In this document: piece by piece, positions 59,074-64,000 of the stretch | Numbering within the stretch: position 1 is the stretch's first letter | How the letters are laid out: the number at the start of each line of letters is the position of its first letter | The notes under the pieces: generated by a model | What the model was told of the DNA's origin: nothing | The model's input: the letters and a program-made list of their open reading frames with translations, nothing else | Database searches by the model: none | Assembly: GCA_963642705.1 (NCBI GenBank) | Contig: CAVIHU010000002.1 | Span: forward strand, 62,001 to 126,000 | Direction: 5' to 3' | From: UBA11524 sp963642705 | GTDB taxonomy: Bacteria > Bacillota > Clostridia > Christensenellales > Aristaeellaceae | DNA: 64,000 bases | Translations under genes and position numbers: made by a program

Positions 59074-59963
59074 CCGCTGCGGTGAATGCAAAGGAGCATC
59101 CTGCCCGCTATTTCTTTCGGGAAGAGTGGAACCGCTGGCGCCGTCATCCCGGCAGCGCGCTGATTCGCCTCCTCTGCCGCCTTTCGATTCTGATTACGCT
59201 GATTGCGCTGCTGGCGATTGTGCTTGACCTGCTTATCAAGGGCGTGCCGAACCTCACGCCGGAGCTGTTCAGCTTCAAGTACACCACGGACAACCAGTCC
59301 ATGATGCCGGCGCTGATTAACACGGTGCTGATTGTCATCGTCGCGCTGCTGGCGGCGATTCCGATTGGCGTCGGCGGCGCCATCTACCTGTCTGAATACG
59401 CCAAGCGCACCTCGCCGCTCGTGCGAATCATCCGCCTGACGGCAGAGACACTGCAGGGCATCCCGTCCATCATCTACGGTCTGTTCGGCATGGTGTTTTT
59501 TACAGCCCTGCATATAAATCTGACGCTGCTTTCCGGCGCCCTGACGCTCTCGCTCATGGTGCTGCCGCTGATTCTCCGCACGACGGAGGAGGCGCTGCTG
59601 TCCATCCCGGACAGCTACCGTGAAGGCAGCTTCGGTCTTGGCGCAGGCAAGCTCCGCACGGTCGTGCACATCGTCCTGCCGCCTGCGATGCCCGGTATCC
59701 TCTCCGGCGTGGTGCTTGCCATCGGCCGTATCGTCGGAGAAACGGCGGCGCTGCTCTTTACGGCAGGCACGGTTGCCGATATGCCCAAGAACCTCCTGCT
59801 GTCCTCCGGTCGCACGCTGGCGGTGCATATGTACGAGCTGTCGCTGGAGGGTCTGCATTATGACCAGGCGTACGCCACGGGCGTTGTGCTTCTCGTGCTG
59901 GTGCTCGCCCTGAACAGCCTGTCCAGCACGATTTCAAAGAAAATCGGAGGAAAAGCGTCATGA
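59070..59963 (+). CDS. pstA: Phosphate ABC transporter permease PstA
   Basis: 297 residues; second permease. Conserved GGAIYLSEYAKR, LQGIPSIIYGLFGMVFF, SLMVLPLILRTTEEALLS and AIGRIVGETAALLFTAGT. The N-terminal 30 residues are cytosolic and basic (FREEWNRWRRHP). Starts at the ATGA overlap with pstC behind AGGAGGGAACAGC; ends overlapping pstB. A normal subunit. Confidence 0.94.
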   Translation: MTAAVNAKEHPARYFFREEWNRWRRHPGSALIRLLCRLSILITLIALLAIVLDLLIKGVPNLTPELFSFKYTTDNQSMMPALINTVLIVIVALLAAIPIGVGGAIYLSEYAKRTSPLVRIIRLTAETLQGIPSIIYGLFGMVFFTALHINLTLLSGALTLSLMVLPLILRTTEEALLSIPDSYREGSFGLGAGKLRTVVHIVLPPAMPGILSGVVLAIGRIVGETAALLFTAGTVADMPKNLLLSSGRTLAVHMYELSLEGLHYDQAYATGVVLLVLVLALNSLSSTISKKIGGKAS

Positions 59964-60748
59964 GCAGCGATATTAAGATGCTTGACAAAACGAGTGCCGA
60001 GGCAAAGATCAGCATTCGGAATTTGAACCTGTATTACGGCAGCTTTCACGCGCTGCACGGCATTCATCTCGACATTGAGCTGGGCAAAATTACCGCGTTC
60101 ATCGGTCCGTCCGGCTGCGGCAAGTCCACGCTGCTCAAGACGCTGAACCGCATGAACGACCTGATTCCCGACTGCCGCGTGGAAGGCAGAGTGACGCTTG
60201 ACGGCGAGGATATCTATGGCAACATGGACGTGAATATGCTCCGCAAGCGTGTCGGCATGGTGTTTCAGAAGCCGAATCCCTTCCCGATGAGCGTTTACGA
60301 CAACATTGCGTACGGTCCGCGAACGCACGGCATTCATCGCAAGGCGCAGCTTGATGAAATTGTCGAAAAGAGCCTGCGCAGCGCCGCCATCTGGGATGAG
60401 CTGAAGGATCGCCTGAACAAGAGCGCACTCGGTCTTTCCGGCGGTCAGCAGCAACGTCTGTGCATTGCGCGTGCACTGGCGGTCGATCCTGAGGTGCTGC
60501 TGATGGATGAGCCGACATCCGCACTCGACCCGATTTCGACCAGCAAAATCGAAGAGCTGTGCATGGAGCTCAAGGGGAAGTACACCATTGCCATTGTGAC
60601 CCATAACATGCAGCAGGCACTGCGTATTGCCGATGTGACGGCATTCTTTCTGCTTGGCGACATGGTGGAGGTCGGCGCGACAGACAAGCTGTTTTCGATG
60701 CCGTCGGACAAGCGCACCGAGGATTACATCACCGGCCGTTTCGGCTAA
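59960..60748 (+). CDS. pstB: Phosphate ABC transporter ATPase PstB
   Basis: 262 residues. Walker A GPSGCGKSTLLKTLNRMNDL, the PstB-specific FQKPNPFPMSVYDNIAYGPR, signature LSGGQQQRLCIARAL, Walker B LLMDEPTSALDP and switch His in VTHNMQQAL are intact. Dimerises on PstC/PstA. Starts at ATGA overlap with pstA. Last gene of the pst part; a fresh promoter follows before phoU. Confidence 0.96.
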   Translation: MSSDIKMLDKTSAEAKISIRNLNLYYGSFHALHGIHLDIELGKITAFIGPSGCGKSTLLKTLNRMNDLIPDCRVEGRVTLDGEDIYGNMDVNMLRKRVGMVFQKPNPFPMSVYDNIAYGPRTHGIHRKAQLDEIVEKSLRSAAIWDELKDRLNKSALGLSGGQQQRLCIARALAVDPEVLLMDEPTSALDPISTSKIEELCMELKGKYTIAIVTHNMQQALRIADVTAFFLLGDMVEVGATDKLFSMPSDKRTEDYITGRFG

Positions 60749-60771
60749 GCGGGTACCGGTGACGCCGGATG

Positions 60772-60800
60772 TTGATAGCGGAAAAGAGATATGATATAAT
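60772..60800 (+). promoter_or_regulatory. Internal promoter for phoU-phoP-phoR
   Basis: TTGATA (60772-60777), 17-base spacer, TATAAT (60795-60800), in the 81-base gap after pstB. Confidence 0.75.
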
Positions 60801-60829
60801 GGGGAATAACGGAAGGACGATGATTCCTG

Positions 60830-61480
60830 ATGAGAAAGCATTTTGATGATCAGATTGCCCGGCTCGGCGAGCAGATGATTGCCATGGGCGCTCTGGTGGA
60901 AACGACGATTGAACGCGCGATTCAGGCGCTTAAGCAGGGTGATATGGAGCTGGCGGTTGTCATCCGTGACGGTGATCATGCGGTGGATGCCAAGGAGCGC
61001 GAGGTGGAGGCGATGTGCATCCATATGCTCCTGCAGCAGCAGCCTGTTGCCAGCGACCTGCGCACCATCAGCGCGGCGCTGAAAATGATTACCGATATGG
61101 AACGCATCGGCGATCAGGCGAGCGATATCTGCGAAATCCTGACGATGGGTCATTTACGTCAGACGCGCCCGGAGCATTTCGCATCCATGGCGCAGGCGGC
61201 GATTTCAATGGTGCACCGCGCAATTGACGCATATGTCCGCAAGGATGTCGAGCTGGCGCAGCAGGTGATCCTGTCAGACGACATTGTCGACAACCTGTTC
61301 AATGACGTGAAGGCTGATCTCGTGTCCGCGCTGCATCACGATTCGGGACGCACCGAGGAGTGCCTCGACCTGCTGATGATTGCTAAGTATCTCGAGCGCA
61401 TCGGCGACCATGCCGTGAACATTGCCGAGTGGGTTGTGTATGCCATTACGGGCTTGTATAAAGGAGAAAAGCTTCAATGA
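60830..61480 (+). CDS. phoU: Phosphate signalling protein PhoU
   Basis: 216 residues, all-helical, two repeated three-helix bundles. The metal-binding-type motif ALKMITDMERIGDQASDI is in the first half and AKYLERIGDHAVNIAEWVVY in the second. PhoU links PstSCAB to the histidine kinase and keeps the Pho system off in high phosphate. ATG 60830 follows GGAAGGACGATG. Overlaps the response regulator gene by four bases. Confidence 0.95.
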   Translation: MRKHFDDQIARLGEQMIAMGALVETTIERAIQALKQGDMELAVVIRDGDHAVDAKEREVEAMCIHMLLQQQPVASDLRTISAALKMITDMERIGDQASDICEILTMGHLRQTRPEHFASMAQAAISMVHRAIDAYVRKDVELAQQVILSDDIVDNLFNDVKADLVSALHHDSGRTEECLDLLMIAKYLERIGDHAVNIAEWVVYAITGLYKGEKLQ

Positions 61481-62175
61481 TTTTCGTTGTCGAGGATGAC
61501 GGGGGCGTGCGCGAGCTGGAGCTTTATGCGCTGCGCCAGGCAGGCTTTCAGGCGGAAGGCTTTGAAACGCCTGCCGCCTTCCGCACAGCGCTGGAAAAAA
61601 CGCTGCCGGACTGCGTCCTGCTGGACGTCATGCTGCCGGGCGAGGACGGGCTGAGCCTGCTTCGTGCGCTTCGCCGCGATGCGAAGACACGCCGGATTCC
61701 TGTTATTCTCGTCACGGCGCGTGACGCGGAGATGGACAAGGTTAAGGGGCTGGACAGCGGCGCGGATGATTATCTGACGAAGCCGTTCGGCGTCATGGAG
61801 CTGCTGGCACGCGTCCGCGCATTGCTCCGCCGCACACAGGAGGATGTGCCGTCTGATGCCATGACCATCGGTGCGCTGTCGCTTGACCGCGAGAGCCATC
61901 GCGTGACAGCCGACGGTCAGGAGGTCACGCTGACTCACATGGAGTTTGAGCTGCTTGCCTTCCTCATGGCGCATGCCGGCAAGGCGGTGACGCGTGAGGT
62001 GCTGCTCGATGACGTCTGGGGCATGGCGTATACCGGCGATACGCGCACGATTGACGTGCATGTCCGCACGCTGCGGCAGAAGCTCGGCGACTGCGGCAGG
62101 ATGATTGCCACGGTTCGCAATGTCGGATATCGTATGGAGGAACATCCGAACGCGGATGCGGGAGATGCAGTATGA
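61477..62175 (+). CDS. phoP: OmpR-family response regulator (PhoP/PhoB-type)
   Basis: 232 residues. Receiver domain with the phosphoacceptor Asp50 in LLDVMLPGEDG, acidic pair EDD near the start (VVEDDGG), and the switch Lys in YLTKPFG; C-terminal winged helix with VTLTHMEFELLAFLMAHAGK and DDVWGMAYTGDTRTIDVHVRTLRQKLG. Binding to the Pho-box-like repeats upstream of pstC is inferred from context. Starts at ATGA overlap with phoU and overlaps phoR by four bases. Confidence 0.93.
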   Translation: MIFVVEDDGGVRELELYALRQAGFQAEGFETPAAFRTALEKTLPDCVLLDVMLPGEDGLSLLRALRRDAKTRRIPVILVTARDAEMDKVKGLDSGADDYLTKPFGVMELLARVRALLRRTQEDVPSDAMTIGALSLDRESHRVTADGQEVTLTHMEFELLAFLMAHAGKAVTREVLLDDVWGMAYTGDTRTIDVHVRTLRQKLGDCGRMIATVRNVGYRMEEHPNADAGDAV

Positions 62176-63836
62176 AAAACAGGCTTTCCAGCCGGCTTCG
62201 CATGACGCTGGCGCTGCTGACATTTTTGACGCTGTTGCTGATGTGCGCGGTGGTATTCACCTGCATGTATTTCCAGATAACCGCGGATAACCGTTCGCAG
62301 CTCTCCACGCAGGCGGCGCGCCTTGCATCGTATTTGAATAATTCGGATGACCCGCTGGCGCTGCTTGAAGGGAGCGTGTTCACCCAGCGCGTCACGTACA
62401 TCGATACGGACGGCAGCGTGCTCTATGACAGCGAGGTCAGTGCATCCCGCATGGAGAGCCACGCTGACCGTGAGGAATTTCAGAAGGCGCTGACGGACGG
62501 CGAGGCGTTTTTCATCCGTGAAAGCACGACCATCGGGCAGAAGAGCCTGTATGATGCCGTAAAGCTCGATGATGGGCGTGTCATCCGCATTTCCGGCGCA
62601 CAGCGCGGCATGCTCAGCCACCTGACGGGACTCATCGGTTATCTGCTGCTGGGCGCGGTCATGTGCTTTGGCGTGTCAATGCTCCTGTCGCGCTCGCTGG
62701 CGCGCAGGCTTGTTGCACCGATGAACAGGATTGACCTCGACCATCCGCTGGAGAGCGACGTGTACGAGGAGCTGTCGCCTGTGCTCCGCCGCATGGAGCA
62801 GCAGAACGCCCGCATTGCCGAGCAGATGGCATCGCTGACGGCGCAGCGCCATGAGCTGGATACCGTGCTGGGCGGCATGAAGGAAGGCTTCGTCATCCTT
62901 GACGAGAAGCACCGTATCCTGACGATGAATCAGGCGGCGCAGCGTATGTTCGATTTTGACGGCGACCCCATTGGTCGACCGATGCTGTCTGTCAGCCGTG
63001 ATGAAACGCTCATCCGGCTGCTGGAAGGGCAGGAGAGCGAGGGCGACATAACGAAGGGCAAGCAGATGCTGCACCTGTCCATGAGCAAGGTGGAGGAAGG
63101 CGGCATGGCGCTGCTGATTCAGGACGTGACGGATGCGCAGGCTGCCGAGCTGAGCCGCCGCCAGTTCTCCGCGAATGTCAGCCATGAGCTGCGCACGCCG
63201 CTGACGACCATCTGCGGCTATGCGGAGCTGCTGTCGTCCGATATGCTGCAAAAGCCGGAGGACGCGAAAGAATTCGGCCGGAAAATTCTCCGGGAGGGTC
63301 GGCGCCTGCTGACGCTTATCGAGGACATCATCCGCCTGTCGCGGCTCGATGAGGGCATCCGCGGCGATTTGACGAAGGTTGATCTGCATGCGCTGCTCGT
63401 CTCATGCGCCGAGAAGCTTAGCAGCGCCGCGCAGGATGCAGACGTGCAGGTGGTCGTCATGGCAGGCAGTGAGGTGCCGGTTGTCGGCGACCGCGCACTG
63501 CTGGAGGAAATGATGACGAACCTGCTGGAAAACGGCATCAAGTACAACCATGCAGGCGGTCATGTGAATGCCTCCGCGCACCTCGAGAATGGTCAGGCAG
63601 TTGTAAACATTACGGATGACGGCGTGGGCATCGCGCCGGAAGATCAGGAGCGCGTGTTTGAACGCTTCTACCGCGTGGACAAGAGCCGCAGCAAGCAGAC
63701 CGGCGGCACGGGGCTTGGACTGTCGATTGTCAAGCACGGTGCGCAGGTGCATCATGCGAAGATCAGCATGAGGAGCGCACTCGGCGAAGGCACAAGCATC
63801 ACGCTGACCTTCCCGAAGAAGCCTGAAGCGAGGTGA
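62172..63836 (+). CDS. phoR: Sensor histidine kinase PhoR-type
   Basis: 554 residues. TM1 (about 11-35), an extracytoplasmic domain of about 110 residues, TM2 (about 150-170), a linker, a PAS-like domain (about 236-320, VLGGMKEGFVILDEKHRILTMN), then HisKA with phospho-His338 in NVSHELRTPLTT and HATPase_c with NLLENGIKYNHAGG and FYRVDKSRSKQTGGTGLGLSIVKHGA. This is the full WalK/PhoR-type layout for phosphate starvation sensing with PhoU. A long extracytoplasmic part is present, unlike Escherichia coli PhoR. Last gene of the operon; no clear terminator follows, only a repeat at the window end. Confidence 0.93.
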   Translation: MKNRLSSRLRMTLALLTFLTLLLMCAVVFTCMYFQITADNRSQLSTQAARLASYLNNSDDPLALLEGSVFTQRVTYIDTDGSVLYDSEVSASRMESHADREEFQKALTDGEAFFIRESTTIGQKSLYDAVKLDDGRVIRISGAQRGMLSHLTGLIGYLLLGAVMCFGVSMLLSRSLARRLVAPMNRIDLDHPLESDVYEELSPVLRRMEQQNARIAEQMASLTAQRHELDTVLGGMKEGFVILDEKHRILTMNQAAQRMFDFDGDPIGRPMLSVSRDETLIRLLEGQESEGDITKGKQMLHLSMSKVEEGGMALLIQDVTDAQAAELSRRQFSANVSHELRTPLTTICGYAELLSSDMLQKPEDAKEFGRKILREGRRLLTLIEDIIRLSRLDEGIRGDLTKVDLHALLVSCAEKLSSAAQDADVQVVVMAGSEVPVVGDRALLEEMMTNLLENGIKYNHAGGHVNASAHLENGQAVVNITDDGVGIAPEDQERVFERFYRVDKSRSKQTGGTGLGLSIVKHGAQVHHAKISMRSALGEGTSITLTFPKKPEAR

Positions 63837-63926
63837 CAAGGGGCGATTGCAGACAACGTCCGCTTCGCTGTGCAGCGCTCGTTTGTTATCATTGGTGACG
63901 TCTTCATGGCTTGATGCGAAGTCATG

Positions 63927-64000
63927 CTTGGGGCTTTGCCCCAGACCCCAGCAGGGACGCCGTCCCTGCACCCTGCAAGGGAGTTCCTCCCTTGACCCGT
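63927..64000 (-). repeat. Dispersed GC-rich intergenic repeat, copy C (runs to the window edge)
   Basis: GGGGCTTTGCCCCAGACCCC, then AGCAGGGACGCCGTCCCTGC and ACCCTGCAAGGGAGTTCCTC. The clearest copy; contains hairpins GGGGCTTTGCCCC and GCAGGGACGCCGTCCCTGC. It may continue past the window. Other copies are at 5341, 32589, 50399 and 57774. Confidence 0.85.

Overview
The window is about 58-60% G+C by eye and reads as the chromosome of a Gram-positive-type anaerobe of the Bacillota, class Clostridia. Evidence: a pyruvate:ferredoxin oxidoreductase (nifJ) in one polypeptide; the Firmicutes-type rimP-nusA-ylxR-ylxQ-infB-rbfA-truB-ribF operon; an L10-leader upstream of rplJ-rplL; a CD1247-type zinc-ribbon protein; LplB/LplC-type oligosaccharide transporters without their own ATPase; and secreted proteins with the clostridial signal-peptide pattern ending in AFAE/ALAE. 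A gut commensal related to Christensenellales/Oscillospirales fits, but that placement is inference. I see no phage, insertion sequence, CRISPR array, rRNA gene or conjugation gene. One tRNA (Leu-UAA) is present.

Layout. 1-5.2 kb: plant-polysaccharide module (two sugar ABC permeases, AraC regulator, CE15-like esterase, and facing them a U32-like protein and a PfkB sugar kinase of KDG-kinase type). 5.5-11.1 kb: aconitase, a secreted Cys-rich protein, cysteine desulfurase, dUTPase and a ComEC-like MBL hydrolase. 11.2-19.8 kb: the translation/transcription-factor operon, ending in a bidirectional terminator that faces rplJ-rplL (19.9-21.1 kb, reverse). 21.2-31.9 kb: envelope and housekeeping genes: transglutaminase-like protein, a lipoprotein with seven peptidoglycan-binding repeats, an Mrp ATPase, TrmO, an M28 peptidase homologue, a two-gene coiled-coil/Asp-rich membrane cassette, EF-P and the CD1247-like protein. 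32.6-37.3 kb: GH26 mannanase-like enzyme divergent from nifJ. 37.7-44.6 kb: a second carbohydrate locus (large secreted repeat protein, two permeases, solute-binding protein) preceded by a consensus promoter and repeated LacI/CcpA-like operator candidates. 44.8-57.1 kb: diguanylate cyclase, LOG-family protein, HAD phosphatases, CtpE-like P-type ATPase, secreted MBL protein, AI-2E transporter, AsnA, a glycosyltransferase-like protein and a Zn/Mn-type ABC transporter. 57.2-63.8 kb: rpiB, tRNA-Leu, then pstC-pstA-pstB and phoU-phoP-phoR behind a Pho-box-like repeat.

How it fits together: two independent carbohydrate-uptake loci feed intracellular sugar processing (esterase, mannanase, KDG-type kinase, RpiB), with pyruvate oxidised by NifJ. 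Both transporters lack an ATPase gene nearby, as in Firmicutes that share an MsmX/UgpC-type ATPase. The pst-pho locus is notable for lacking pstS. A family of GC-rich intergenic repeats recurs in at least five near-complete copies and several fragments. I found no clearly new defence or mobile system; the best candidates for new biology are regulatory (a 17-bp palindrome over a promoter, an attenuator-like rimP leader, nested hairpins at the second transporter) and uncharacterised surface proteins.
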